Origin: Anaeroplasma bactoclasticum
Lineage (GTDB): Bacteria; Bacillota_I; Bacilli_A; Acholeplasmatales; Anaeroplasmataceae
Length of the DNA: 51,414 nt
NCBI RefSeq assembly: GCF_003550015.1
Contig: NZ_QXEV01000013.1
Coordinates: forward strand, 1 to 51,414
Direction: 5' to 3'
Shown here: positions 1 to 8,322 of the stretch, piece by piece
Numbering within the stretch: the stretch's first letter is position 1
Layout of the letters: each line of letters begins with the position of its first letter
Position numbers and translations under genes: made by a program
The notes under the pieces: generated by a model
Seen by the model: the letters and a program-made list of their open reading frames with translations, nothing else
The model's database searches: none
What the model was told of the DNA's origin: nothing

Positions 1-163
1 TATTTTAGTTCCTGGTGTAATAATTATTTATAAGCATATACCAAATTATAAGAGATTAGCTAATGGAACTGAAAATTCATTTAAAAAGAAAAAGGTTGAC
101 CCAATTGAGGCAACTGTTGAAGATGATACTGAAAATAATAATGAAAATGCTGCAGAAAATTAA
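1..163 (+). CDS. plsY: PlsY glycerol-3-phosphate acyltransferase, C-terminal end
   Basis: Only the last 53 codons are in the window. A hydrophobic segment (LVPGVIIIYKH) is followed by NYKRLANGTENSFKKKK, which matches the conserved end of PlsY, where a last membrane helix runs into an RLxxGTE motif. PlsY is the membrane enzyme that acylates glycerol 3-phosphate from acyl-phosphate in phospholipid synthesis. After the motif comes an acidic, Asn-rich tail of about 22 residues that is not part of the usual family core. The identification rests on this C-terminal motif alone. The stop codon lies in the loop of a terminator hairpin. Confidence 0.75.
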   Translation, partial: ILVPGVIIIYKHIPNYKRLANGTENSFKKKKVDPIEATVEDDTENNNENAAEN

Positions 164-180
164 TTCTGCAGTTTTCTTTT
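150..180 (+). terminator. Terminator of plsY
   Basis: Stem CTGCAGAA / TTCTGCAG with loop AATTAA, followed by TTTTCTTTT. It overlaps the end of plsY. Confidence 0.85.
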
Positions 181-232
181 CTACCCATTTTTTTATCTTT
201 TGTATCATTTTTAAAATTTAAGTTTTAAGTAC

Positions 233-261
233 TTGATAGAGTATGAAATTTAACTTATAAT
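233..261 (+). promoter_or_regulatory. Promoter of the repeat-protein gene
   Basis: TTGATA and a perfect TATAAT are separated by 17 bp. They lie about 45 bp upstream of the ATG at 305. Confidence 0.75.
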
Positions 262-304
262 TTTAATTAGAATTACTTTTTGAATAATTGATTGGAGTGA
301 TTTC

Positions 305-1081
305 ATGGAAACGAATGAATTTCAAAAAAAGATCATTCAGGAGTTTGTACAAAGAGGATTTAATATTCAAATCCTAAAGGATGATACAAACATGATTTAT
401 ATGAATAATCCTGTCGGGATGACGGTTGAAATTTATCCGGAAAGATATTTAGTATTCAATGCTAAATATAAAAGTATCTTCGAAGAAGATAAAACTGAAT
501 CTGGTCAAAAGAGAATTTGGAAGAAAAAAAGATATGATAAAAATGGTAATTTAACTCATTCAGAATCTTCTAATGGAGAATGGGATGATTACTTTTATGA
601 TAAAGAAGATCAATTAGTTAAGCATATGTCTTCTACTGGTAGATGGGAAGAATATTCCTATACTTCCTTTGGAGCACAATCTTATTACACGAATTCTTCT
701 GGATTTTGGGAAAGATGTGAATATGATGATAAGAATAGATTGATTCATAAATATACATCCGATTTCCACTGGAGATATATCTTCCCTGATATGGGAATTG
801 ATATTGATGGTATTAAGAATAAATATACTAAGATTCGAGTAAATAAGGAAAGCTACCGCTTAAATAAGAGTAGATATAATAATTATCATGTTTTATTAAC
901 TACAGGCTTAATGACAGAGGAGCTTGCTAAAAAGACATTCTCTAAGCTTGAATTCTATATTTATGAGAATTTAACAGATGTACTTCGTATGGAAGAGAAA
1001 GCTGAAATTAATAGACAAAAGGCTATTTTAGAGCAAAAGAAAAAAGAACGTAGAAAAAGAGGATTATGGGACGAGTTTTAA
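305..1081 (+). CDS. Hypothetical protein with Trp/Tyr tandem repeats (YD/RHS-like)
   Basis: 258 residues, no signal peptide and no membrane segment, so probably cytosolic. Residues about 70-160 hold four imperfect repeats of about 22 residues, each with a Gly/His-x-Trp and an aromatic-Asp pair (SNGEWDDYFYDKEDQL, STGRWEEYSYT, SSGFWERCEYDDKNRL, SDFHWRYIF). This resembles YD-repeat propeller strands but is too short for an RHS toxin. The C-terminus is a Lys/Glu-rich helix, roughly residues 220-258. The start has a TTGGAGTG ribosome site. The gene is monocistronic, with its own promoter and terminator. I do not recognise a function; peptidoglycan- or protein-binding are guesses only. Confidence 0.6.
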   Translation: METNEFQKKIIQEFVQRGFNIQILKDDTNMIYMNNPVGMTVEIYPERYLVFNAKYKSIFEEDKTESGQKRIWKKKRYDKNGNLTHSESSNGEWDDYFYDKEDQLVKHMSSTGRWEEYSYTSFGAQSYYTNSSGFWERCEYDDKNRLIHKYTSDFHWRYIFPDMGIDIDGIKNKYTKIRVNKESYRLNKSRYNNYHVLLTTGLMTEELAKKTFSKLEFYIYENLTDVLRMEEKAEINRQKAILEQKKKERRKRGLWDEF

Positions 1082-1100
1082 TTCGTCCCTATTCTTTTTA
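1068..1100 (+). terminator. Terminator of the repeat-protein gene
   Basis: Stem GGGACGA / TCGTCCC followed by TATTCTTTTT. The stop codon sits in the loop. Confidence 0.85.
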
Positions 1101-1128
1101 TAAAAAAGAAAAAAGGGCCTAAGCCCTT
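1098..1128 (-). terminator. Terminator of the ferredoxin gene
   Basis: On the minus strand, stem AAGGGC / GCCCTT with loop TTAG, followed by TTTTCTTTTTT. It is convergent with the preceding plus-strand terminator. Confidence 0.85.
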
Positions 1129-1145
1129 AAATCTATAAAATGTTT

Positions 1146-1316
1146 TTATCCTTCAACGATAGCGTCAACTGGGCAAACACCCTGGCATGCACCGCAATCA
1201 ATACATGCATCAGCATCGATGCGGGAAACATCCTCAACTGTGATAGCACTAACAGGACACTCAGGTGCACATGCACCGCAAGCGATACAGTTATCTTCTA
1301 CAACAACTCTTGGCAT
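1146..1316 (-). CDS. 2[4Fe-4S] ferredoxin
   Basis: 56 residues. There are two CxxCxxCxxxCP clusters (Cys10, 13, 16, 20 and Cys38, 41, 44, 48), the clostridial-type layout of a small soluble electron carrier. An in-frame ATG lies 18 bases upstream, but AAAGGGG overlaps that position and is spaced 8 bases from the ATG chosen here, so the protein begins [10 protein letters not shown]. The gene is monocistronic between its own promoter and terminator. Ferredoxins of this type serve pyruvate:ferredoxin oxidoreductase and hydrogenase in anaerobes, so it points to fermentative anaerobic metabolism. Its actual partner is not shown here. Confidence 0.95.
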   Translation of the reverse strand: MPRVVVEDNCIACGACAPECPVSAITVEDVSRIDADACIDCGACQGVCPVDAIVEG

Positions 1317-1346
1317 ATTCATTTCCCCTTTCATTATTCTACTTTA

Positions 1347-1375
1347 ATTATAGTATTTAAAGCCTAGTTTGTCTA
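1347..1375 (-). promoter_or_regulatory. Promoter of the ferredoxin gene
   Basis: TAGACA, 17 bp, TATAAT on the minus strand, 31 bp upstream of the chosen start. Confidence 0.65.
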
Positions 1376-1411
1376 GCATAACCATTATTTTTCTATCTTA
1401 AAAAATAATAG

Positions 1412-1440
1412 TTGAAAATTGCTTCCTTAAAGTGTAAAAT
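1412..1440 (+). promoter_or_regulatory. Promoter of yneF
   Basis: TTGAAA, 17 bp, TAAAAT, with an upstream TG next to the -10. It lies 28 bp before the start codon. Confidence 0.7.
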
Positions 1441-1468
1441 AAACTAGAAAGTAAAGGAGTCATAGTTT

Positions 1469-1813
1469 ATGTTTTTAGAAGTTGAATCAGGACATATGGA
1501 CTTAGCCATTTGGCAGTTTGTTTTAATTGTTGTCTTTGTTTTACTTGCTACTGCAATTGCAACATTCTTCTTAGTTAGAAAGCTATTTGAGAAGGAATTA
1601 AAGAAAAACCCTCCTGTAAGTGAGGCAATGATTCGTGCAATGTTCCAGCAGATGGGTAGAACTCCATCAGAAAAGCAGGTTAGAGCCGTTATGAAGTCTA
1701 TGAACGATGCTAACGAAAAGGAAGAGGCAAAGAAAAAAGAAAAAGCTGAACTTGAGGCTAAGCGTGCAGCAAAGAAAGCTGAAAAGGAAGCTAAAAAAAA
1801 GGAAGCAAATTAA
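1469..1813 (+). CDS. yneF: YneF / UPF0154 family membrane protein with charged tail
   Basis: 114 residues. One N-terminal membrane helix (about 11-35) is followed by the UPF0154 signature, KKNPPVSEAMIRAMFQQMG and PSEKQVRAVMKSMN. Typical YneF proteins end near this point at about 70-75 residues. Here a further tail of about 37 residues made almost only of Lys, Ala and Glu is added, probably a cytosolic helix. AAAGGAGT lies 8 bases before the ATG. The family is widespread in Bacillota and Mollicutes and has no settled function. The charged tail could be an adhesion or coiled-coil extension, but nothing in the sequence decides this. Confidence 0.85.
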   Translation: MFLEVESGHMDLAIWQFVLIVVFVLLATAIATFFLVRKLFEKELKKNPPVSEAMIRAMFQQMGRTPSEKQVRAVMKSMNDANEKEEAKKKEKAELEAKRAAKKAEKEAKKKEAN

Positions 1814-1842
1814 AAAGGGATTTCTAAAAATCCCTTTTTTTT
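1812..1842. terminator. Bidirectional terminator between yneF and the facing gene
   Basis: Stem AAAGGGATTT / AAATCCCTTT with A-rich and T-rich flanks on both sides, so it can serve both convergent genes. Confidence 0.8.
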
Positions 1843-2154
1843 CTATTCCATTTTGGAATCAAAGCCATGAATTTTACAATAGTGAATGGCACAATCTAAA
1901 TCCTTCATATTAGTAAACTTCTTCTTTGAATAAGAAATTAGCTTAATTCCACCTAAAATATCTACTGCTCCAAGTGTAGCCATGATACCACCTAAAATAT
2001 ACATAATTTTATCATTACCATATATAAAGAATATAATTGCAACACTAAATAATATAGCAGCTATAATAAAGATAAATATACTTAAGCCGATAGATAGTTT
2101 TTTCATTGTTTTTCTATATTTATCTGCATATATTTTCATTTCTTCTTTTGTCAT
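1843..2154 (-). CDS. Small two-helix membrane protein
   Basis: 103 residues. There is a charged N-terminus, two hydrophobic helices (about 20-45 and 49-72) with a short GNDK turn, then a soluble C-terminus with two Cys and two His (DCAIHYCKIHGF). AGGAGAAATC precedes the ATG. It follows another small membrane protein on the same strand, with a terminator-like hairpin between them. I do not recognise a family. The CxxxxxC-x3-H spacing is not a standard metal motif. Confidence 0.6.
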   Translation of the reverse strand: MTKEEMKIYADKYRKTMKKLSIGLSIFIFIIAAILFSVAIIFFIYGNDKIMYILGGIMATLGAVDILGGIKLISYSKKKFTNMKDLDCAIHYCKIHGFDSKME

Positions 2155-2164
2155 GATTTCTCCT

Positions 2165-2195
2165 AAAAGAAATCCCTTAAGGTTATCTTAAGGGA
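2165..2195 (-). terminator. Intergenic terminator or attenuator hairpin
   Basis: On the minus strand, stem TCCCTTAAG / CTTAAGGGA, then TTTCTTTT running straight into the AGGAG ribosome site of the next gene. The T-tract is short, so read-through is likely. Confidence 0.6.
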
Positions 2196-2201
2196 AATTT
2201 A

Positions 2202-2465
2202 CTATTCTTCTGTAGTAGTTTCAACCTCTGTTGTTGTTTCAACACCAGATGTTTTGGTTTCTTCCTCATCATCTAAATTGGTTGGATGCTCTACTGCTTC
2301 TAAAACATCTTCGATTGTTCTATGACGTCTTTCTTCTAATTCATTATAATTTCTAGCATAATGAATAATACCAAATACTAAAATGATAGCTGCAATAATT
2401 GCAAGAACAAGTAAAGGATTTGTTCTTTTCTTTGTATCAAGATAGGATGCTTCTTTCTTTCTCAT
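2202..2465 (-). CDS. Small single-pass membrane protein with Thr/Glu tail
   Basis: 87 residues starting MRKKEASYLD. A GGAGGTAATGAT ribosome site selects this ATG over one 18 bases upstream. One membrane helix (about residues 18-37) follows a Lys/Arg-rich N-terminus, so the C-terminus is probably outside. That half is acidic and ends in a Thr/Glu-rich, low-complexity stretch (VETTTEVETTTEE). No family is recognised. It leads a two-gene unit with the next small membrane protein. Confidence 0.55.
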   Translation of the reverse strand: MRKKEASYLDTKKRTNPLLVLAIIAAIILVFGIIHYARNYNELEERRHRTIEDVLEAVEHPTNLDDEEETKTSGVETTTEVETTTEE

Positions 2466-2502
2466 ATCATTACCTCCAAACATTTTAGTTTATCTTAAAG
2501 TT

Positions 2503-2511
2503 ATTATAACA
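2503..2511 (-). promoter_or_regulatory. Extended -10 promoter element
   Basis: TGTTATAAT on the minus strand, upstream of the small membrane protein. There is no good -35. Confidence 0.45.
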
Positions 2512-2539
2512 CTTTTTATATCTTTTGTATAGGTGTCTT

Positions 2540-2573
2540 TTTTTCAAGAAGAAAAACAACCATTACGGTTGTT
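2540..2573 (-). terminator. Terminator of the DUF368 gene
   Basis: Stem AACAACC / GGTTGTT, then TTTCTTCTT, on the minus strand. It overlaps the last codons of the gene. Confidence 0.8.
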
Positions 2574-3567
2574 CATCTTTTATAATATTTGGTTTATTTT
2601 CTTCTATTTCTTCTACTTGTTCTTGTTGTATTTCTTTTTCTTCTACTACTATAGTATTACCATCTATCTCATTATCTTCTTTATTATTCATTTTAAGTTT
2701 AGATAAGAAATAAGATAATACAAAGCCTATAGGAAGGGATATAAAACCTAAAATGATTTGAAGTGTAGCTGTAGTGCTTGGGTTACTTCCATATTCTTGG
2801 AAGAAATTAACAAATATTACTGGAATAGATGCTAAAACAAAGCCTAAGATTGCAAAATAAGAACCAATAGGGAATCTTTTAAACATCCAAGATAATAATT
2901 TAGATGCTGGAATTAATCCTGCAATAATACCTAAGCCAACAGGTAATAAAACCAAAATGACATTATGATATCCTGCCATAGAGAATTTAGTAATATGGGC
3001 AATCGCATCCATGAATGTACCATAATAATTAAATACCACAAGCATTAATACACCAGATACACCAGGTATTAGCATTGCAAAACAGCCAATAAAGCCAGAT
3101 ACAAAGAGTAATGCATAATCCTTAAATTCAAGTGTAACATCTCCAATAGGTACACTTGAATCCTTATTGAATGCTAAACCTAAAAACATTAGTCCTATTA
3201 CTGCTAAAGCACCTAAAATAAAGGATATTACATATTTCCAATTAATCTTTTTAATTACTGGCTTTGCAAGCATAGGTACAGACCCTAAAATTATACCTGC
3301 AAAAAAACAATAGGTAGGTAGTGGAATATATTCTAGCATTACTCGTTTTAAGAAGATTCCTCCACCTAATATACCAATGATAGCACCTACTGCGAAGATT
3401 AGTAAAAAGATTATTACAGCCTTAAATTTTTTAAATATATTTGCAATAGAATCCAAAAGCTTATCATAAATCTTTGTTATAACAAGCATCGTTCCACCAC
3501 TCATACCAGGAATTAAATTTGATGCACCAAAGAGTACACCCTTTAAAAATGTTAATATATGCTTCAT
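2563..3567 (-). CDS. popT: DUF368 (PopT-type) undecaprenyl-phosphate translocase
   Basis: 334 residues and about eight membrane helices. The N-terminus MKHILTFLKGVLFGASNLIPGMSGGTM carries the DUF368 hallmark N-x-IPGxSGGT, and a second GVSG motif (LIPGVSGVLML) lies near residue 170, as expected from the internal repeat of this family. DUF368 proteins have been shown to return undecaprenyl phosphate across the membrane for reuse in wall synthesis, which is the likely role here. The last 45 residues (from about KMNNKEDNEID) form a Glu-rich cytosolic tail not needed for the fold. It ends its transcript. The gene symbol is by family, not by direct orthology. Confidence 0.85.
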   Translation of the reverse strand: MKHILTFLKGVLFGASNLIPGMSGGTMLVITKIYDKLLDSIANIFKKFKAVIIFLLIFAVGAIIGILGGGIFLKRVMLEYIPLPTYCFFAGIILGSVPMLAKPVIKKINWKYVISFILGALAVIGLMFLGLAFNKDSSVPIGDVTLEFKDYALLFVSGFIGCFAMLIPGVSGVLMLVVFNYYGTFMDAIAHITKFSMAGYHNVILVLLPVGLGIIAGLIPASKLLSWMFKRFPIGSYFAILGFVLASIPVIFVNFFQEYGSNPSTTATLQIILGFISLPIGFVLSYFLSKLKMNNKEDNEIDGNTIVVEEKEIQQEQVEEIEENKPNIIKDEQP

Positions 3568-3609
3568 TTAAATCACCAACACTCCCATTCAATTATAATG
3601 GTATTGGAA

Positions 3610-4278
3610 TTATAAATCAATATGGAAATTCCTTAGTACATGTGTATCTGAAAATGAATAATACTTATCCTCTGATATTATTAGATGATCTAAAAGTATA
3701 ATATCTAAATTTGTTAGCATTTTACCAAGCTCATAGGTATATTTTAAATCTGCCTCGGATGGCTTTAAATTTCCACCAGGATGATTATGAATTAAAAATA
3801 TACCATAAGGGTTCATATGAATAATATCCTTTATTACATCTTTAATAGGTACAGATATTTCATGGTAGGAATGGCTTGTATATTTCTTTTCACTTGTAAT
3901 TCTTAACTTAGAATCTACTCCAATTAAAATCATGATTTCTTTTTTCTGTCCATAATAGGTAGGATATACATATTCAAATAAGGCTTTAGCATCCTCTAAT
4001 GGCTTTTGATTTGATTCTTCCTTCATGACTCTTCTTGCGATTTCAAAAACAGATATGAGCTTTGTTGCTTTAGCTTCTTTTATACCTGGTATTTTAGATA
4101 GTTCTAGATAATCCATTCGTAAAAGATGGGAAAATCCATAATCCTTAATTAGTCTTTTACTCATAGTAAATACATCTTCATTTTTAGTTCCAACTCCAAG
4201 CATTATTGCTAGTAATTCATCATCTGTTAATTTATCTATTCCATCCTCTATTAGTTTTTCTCTTGGTAGTTTATTCAT
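3610..4278 (-). CDS. radC: RadC / UPF0758 JAB-domain protein
   Basis: 222 residues, the usual family length. The N-terminal half contains a helix-hairpin-helix-like segment (KIPGIKEAKA, 62-71). The C-terminal JAMM domain has HNHPGG (His164, His166) and the downstream Ser174-x-x-Asp177, so the zinc site is complete. RadC proteins were once assigned to DNA repair; the exact reaction is not settled. AAGGAGT precedes the start. A clean promoter sits 23 bp upstream, so it need not depend on the folC transcript, which ends in a terminator before it. Confidence 0.93.
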   Translation of the reverse strand: MNKLPREKLIEDGIDKLTDDELLAIMLGVGTKNEDVFTMSKRLIKDYGFSHLLRMDYLELSKIPGIKEAKATKLISVFEIARRVMKEESNQKPLEDAKALFEYVYPTYYGQKKEIMILIGVDSKLRITSEKKYTSHSYHEISVPIKDVIKDIIHMNPYGIFLIHNHPGGNLKPSEADLKYTYELGKMLTNLDIILLDHLIISEDKYYSFSDTHVLRNFHIDL

Positions 4279-4300
4279 AAAAAATACTCCTTTTTTTGGT

Positions 4301-4329
4301 ATTATAAAGGAATAAATTTATCTTTTCAA
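4301..4329 (-). promoter_or_regulatory. Promoter of radC
   Basis: TTGAAA, 17 bp, TATAAT on the minus strand. Confidence 0.75.
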
Positions 4330-4387
4330 ATTGCCTAAAATTTCATTTTTTGAAACATTTACTATATGTAATCATACATGTATAATA

Positions 4388-4420
4388 AATAAGAAAAAGT
4401 GAGATGTTTTCATCTCACCT
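4388..4420 (-). terminator. Terminator of the GNAT-valS-folC operon
   Basis: Stem GTGAGATG / CATCTCAC, loop AAAA, followed by TTTTTCTTATTT on the minus strand. Confidence 0.88.
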
Positions 4421-4451
4421 TTTAGAAAATATAGTCTTAATAGTTATAAAA

Positions 4452-5714
4452 TTATTTATTAAAATATTTTTCTCTTACCTGTGATATAAAATGTAAGGAG
4501 CCTGTAATGAATAAAATTTCATCACTTTTTAGATTAGGAATTGCTTTATCTAAGGCTTCAGTGAAATCACGACTTATATCATATGGTACCATAGTATATT
4601 TAATAAATTCCTTAGGGTCTGTAGCTCTTAGGTCATCTAGACCACAAAAATAATAATAACTTGCGATATGATTTAGGCTTGAAATCATAGCTTTATAATC
4701 CTTATCATATAATGCTGTAAATAATACCTTTACCTTATTTTTCCCCTTAAGCTTCTCTAAAGCATTAGTGGATGCTTTAATGGCATGGATATTATGGCCT
4801 CCATCAATAATGATTTTAGGATTATCTGATACTACTTCCATTCTTCCTGGCCAAAATATTTTGGATAACGCAAAATCAATAAAATCCTTTGGATAATCCT
4901 TATCTATAAATTTTACTGCCTCAATTGCTAGGCTTGCATTATAGGCTTGATAATCTCCTCTTAAGGATACGGAATATGTATTATCCTTATAAGTAAATGT
5001 AGTTACACTAGAGGATTTAATATCCTTAATAAATGGATTTACATAAATCATTTTACAATTTATTTTATCTAAATAGGATTTAAAATAAGGAATTAAGCTT
5101 TGATCTACTGCAGTAAGTAATGTACCATTTTCTTTTGCAATACCAAGCTTATGGTATGCTATTTCTTCTAAGGTATTTCCAAGCTGAGCCATATGGTCAT
5201 AGCCTATATTGGTAATAATTGCTAAATCCTTATCTAAAAAGTTTGTTGCATCTAAAAGTCCACCTAGTCCTGCTTCCATTACTAAGATATCAATATTACG
5301 ATCCTTATAATACATTAAAGCCATTAATAATGTTAATTCAAAGAATGGAATGATATCTTTATATTCTTCTTCATATTTTTTTGAAAAATCATATAATATA
5401 TTTCCATAATGCATGATTTCAGCATTTGATATATATCTATCATTGATTTCTATTCTTTCATTAAAGCTTATAACATAAGGGGATACAAATAAACCGACAT
5501 GCTTGCCAGTTAAGGCAAGCATTTTTTGTATCATTACAGCTGTAGAGCCTTTTCCATTGGTTCCGGCTACATGAATGATTTTATAATTTGGTTTATCTAG
5601 CCCAAGCATTTTAGATGCTTGTTTAATTCTATCTAAATTTTCTCTTTTTTGAGCTTTTCTTTGGTTAAATAACCAAGAATACACTTCGTCGATTGTAGTA
5701 AACATTTTAGGCAT
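4452..5714 (-). CDS. folC: Bifunctional dihydrofolate/folylpolyglutamate synthase
   Basis: 420 residues, normal for FolC. The ATP-binding loop HVAGTNGKGST lies at 48-58, and further family motifs follow (FVSPYVISFNERI, EAGLGGLLDATN, and IIDGGHNIHA at the start of the C-terminal domain). It adds glutamate to dihydropteroate or tetrahydrofolate in the cytosol. The start overlaps the end of valS by 8 bases with no convincing Shine-Dalgarno of its own, so translation is probably coupled. An alternative start is the fourth codon (Met4). valS-folC order is common in Bacillota. It is the last gene of the T-box operon, so folate polyglutamation would rise with valine-tRNA starvation. Confidence 0.95.
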   Translation of the reverse strand: MPKMFTTIDEVYSWLFNQRKAQKRENLDRIKQASKMLGLDKPNYKIIHVAGTNGKGSTAVMIQKMLALTGKHVGLFVSPYVISFNERIEINDRYISNAEIMHYGNILYDFSKKYEEEYKDIIPFFELTLLMALMYYKDRNIDILVMEAGLGGLLDATNFLDKDLAIITNIGYDHMAQLGNTLEEIAYHKLGIAKENGTLLTAVDQSLIPYFKSYLDKINCKMIYVNPFIKDIKSSSVTTFTYKDNTYSVSLRGDYQAYNASLAIEAVKFIDKDYPKDFIDFALSKIFWPGRMEVVSDNPKIIIDGGHNIHAIKASTNALEKLKGKNKVKVLFTALYDKDYKAMISSLNHIASYYYFCGLDDLRATDPKEFIKYTMVPYDISRDFTEALDKAIPNLKSDEILFITGSLHFISQVREKYFNK

Positions 5715-8322
5715 TTAAATTAGCTAAGGACTTTAATACTTCCTCATATTGTTCCTTATATTCCTTTTGTTTTGCTTTTTCAGCATCAATCTTAGCCTGT
5801 GGGGCTTTAGAAATAAAGGATTCATTAGAAAGCATTTTCTCACTTCTAGCTAGCTCAGCTTCAAGCTTAGCCTTTGTAGCTTCTAGCTTCTTGATGGCTT
5901 CTTCTAGGTTAACTAAGTCCTCTGTTGGAATAAAAATTTTGCACATTGGAAGTACAACAATTACATAACGCTTACTATCTAAGCCCTCATCGCTTGTTAA
6001 GAATTCTAGCTTCTTAGGGTTAGTAAACTTGAATAAATATTTTGTTGTAGATGCGATTGTTTTAGATACTGCATTATCCTTAGCAACAATAGTTAAGGCA
6101 ATAGGCTCCTTTGGAGCTTTATTTGCTTTACTACGCTCATTTCTTACTGCAGTAATGATTTCAATCATATCATCGATAGCTTCTTTATCAAGCTCATCCT
6201 TGAATTCTTCTTTTACTGTAGGCCATTTAGAAATAGTAATGGATGCCTCTTTGTGAGGTAGTGCCTGGTAAATTTCTTCTGTGATGAATGGAATGAATGG
6301 GTGTAAAAGCTTTACGATAGCTCTTAGAACATATACTAATACATTCTTAGTCATCTGCTGCTCTTCTTTATCCTCGCTTTGTAAATCAACCTTGGATAAT
6401 TCAACATACCAAGATGCAAAATCATCCCAAACGAAGGAATATAGAGTTCTTGCAGCTTCACCAAATTCATATTTTTCCATGTTGTAATCAACATTTTCAA
6501 TAACCTTATTTAATTTAGATAAGATCCACTTAGATGGTAGGTTTAGCTTAGATACCTCAATTGAAGTTTCCTTATAGCCTGTACCTAAATTCATAAGTAC
6601 ATATCTTGAAATATTCCAAATCTTATTTAAATAATTCCAGCTAGATTCAATCTTTGTTTCATCAAATCTTAAGTCTAAGCCTGGGGCACTATTTGTAGTT
6701 AAGAAATATCTTAAGGAGTCTGTACCGTATTTTGCAATAACATCAAATGGGTCAACACCATTACCTAAGGATTTAGACATTTTTCTTCCTTGGCTATCAC
6801 GAATTAAGCCATGGATTAAAATATCTTTAAATGGTGCATGATGAGTAAATTCAACACCCTGGAATAGCATTCTTGCTACCCAGAAGAAAATAATATCATA
6901 TCCTGTAACTAATACGTTCGTTGGGTAATATCTTTCAAGTAGGTCAGTTTTTTCTGGCCAGCCAAGTGTTGAGAATGGCCATAGTGCACTTGAAAACCAA
7001 GTATCAAGTACATCTTCATCCTGAACCCAGCCCTCACCTGGACATTCAACTTGTACTTTTACTTCATTATCCTTATACCATGCAGGAATTCTATGACCCC
7101 ACCATAATTGACGAGATACACACCAATCCTGAATAGATTCAGGGTCTAACCAGTGCTCTAGAGTCTGTTTAAATCTTTGAGGTACGAAACGATATTCATC
7201 ATTTTCTAATACTTGCTTAGCAAGGACATCCATCTTAACGAACCACTGTTTAGATAATCTTGGTTCAACAACAACACCAGTTCTTTCACTATGTCCAACA
7301 GAGTGAACGATTGGCTCTGTTTTAACATATAGACCTTCCTTTTGTAAATCTTCAATGATATGTTTTCTACATTCAAAGCGGTCCATACCTTCATATTTAC
7401 CAGCCATAGAATTCATTGTACCATCATCATTCATACATAAAGGCATTGGTAGGTTATGACGCTTACCAACCTCAAAGTCGTTAGGGTCATGAGCTGGAGT
7501 AACCTTAACACAGCCTGTACCAAAATCCTTATCTACATAAGAATCTGCAATAACTGGAATTTCAATATTTGTAAGAGGGATTCTTACCTTCTTACCAATA
7601 ATATTTTTATATCTTTCATCCTCAGGATGAACCATAACTGCTTGGTCAGCAAACATAGTTTCTGGTCTTGTTGTAGCAATTGTAACATAGCCAGATCCAT
7701 CCGTTAGAGGGTAATTATAATGATAGAATGCACCCTCATCATCGGTATGCTCAACCTCAATATTCGATAGTGCAGTTTTAGCCTGGCAGTCCCAGTTAAT
7801 GATTCTTTCACCCTGATATAATAAGCCCTTATTATATAGAGTAATAAATACATGGTTTACTGCCTTATTTAAGCCCTCATCTAATGTAAATCTTTCCTTT
7901 GTATAATCTAAGGATAAGCCTAGTGCTGCCCACTGGCTTCTAATGAAGCCTGCATATTCATGCTTCCACTGCCATGCAACCTCTAAGAATTTTTCTCTTC
8001 CAAGATCATATCTTGAAATACCTTGTTCCTTTAATTTTGCATCAACCTTAGCCTGTGTTGCAATACCAGCATGGTCCATACCAGGAAGCCATAATGCATC
8101 ATAGCCCTGCATTCTTTTTCTTCTTATAATAATATCTTGTAATGTTGTATCCCAAGAATGTCCTAAATGTAATTTACCAGTTACATTTGGTGGTGGAATC
8201 ACAATAGTAAATGGTTCTTTGGATTTATCACCTGCAGTGAAGAATCCACCCTTAAGCCAAAAATCATATTTTCCAGCTTCTACTTCTTTAAAATCATATT
8301 TTGGTTTTAATTCCTTGCTCAT
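5707..8322 (-). CDS. valS: Valyl-tRNA synthetase
   Basis: 871 residues, full length. It carries PPPNVTGKLHLGH (HIGH at 52-55), the editing domain with ATTRPETMFADQAV and GTGCVKVTPAHDPND, WCVSRQLWWGHRIPAW, and KMSKS at 514-518. A Lys/Glu-rich C-terminal coiled-coil arm of about 65 residues follows, as in bacterial ValRS. It charges tRNA-Val in the cytosol. AAGGAAAG precedes the ATG, inside the end of the upstream acetyltransferase gene, which it overlaps by 29 bases. Control is by the T-box leader at the head of the operon. Confidence 0.98.
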   Translation of the reverse strand: MSKELKPKYDFKEVEAGKYDFWLKGGFFTAGDKSKEPFTIVIPPPNVTGKLHLGHSWDTTLQDIIIRRKRMQGYDALWLPGMDHAGIATQAKVDAKLKEQGISRYDLGREKFLEVAWQWKHEYAGFIRSQWAALGLSLDYTKERFTLDEGLNKAVNHVFITLYNKGLLYQGERIINWDCQAKTALSNIEVEHTDDEGAFYHYNYPLTDGSGYVTIATTRPETMFADQAVMVHPEDERYKNIIGKKVRIPLTNIEIPVIADSYVDKDFGTGCVKVTPAHDPNDFEVGKRHNLPMPLCMNDDGTMNSMAGKYEGMDRFECRKHIIEDLQKEGLYVKTEPIVHSVGHSERTGVVVEPRLSKQWFVKMDVLAKQVLENDEYRFVPQRFKQTLEHWLDPESIQDWCVSRQLWWGHRIPAWYKDNEVKVQVECPGEGWVQDEDVLDTWFSSALWPFSTLGWPEKTDLLERYYPTNVLVTGYDIIFFWVARMLFQGVEFTHHAPFKDILIHGLIRDSQGRKMSKSLGNGVDPFDVIAKYGTDSLRYFLTTNSAPGLDLRFDETKIESSWNYLNKIWNISRYVLMNLGTGYKETSIEVSKLNLPSKWILSKLNKVIENVDYNMEKYEFGEAARTLYSFVWDDFASWYVELSKVDLQSEDKEEQQMTKNVLVYVLRAIVKLLHPFIPFITEEIYQALPHKEASITISKWPTVKEEFKDELDKEAIDDMIEIITAVRNERSKANKAPKEPIALTIVAKDNAVSKTIASTTKYLFKFTNPKKLEFLTSDEGLDSKRYVIVVLPMCKIFIPTEDLVNLEEAIKKLEATKAKLEAELARSEKMLSNESFISKAPQAKIDAEKAKQKEYKEQYEEVLKSLANLNA

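Noticed and set aside
7206-7394. Minus-strand ORF inside valS
   Set aside because: It lies in a different frame within a fully matching valS and has no ribosome site; it is a shadow ORF.
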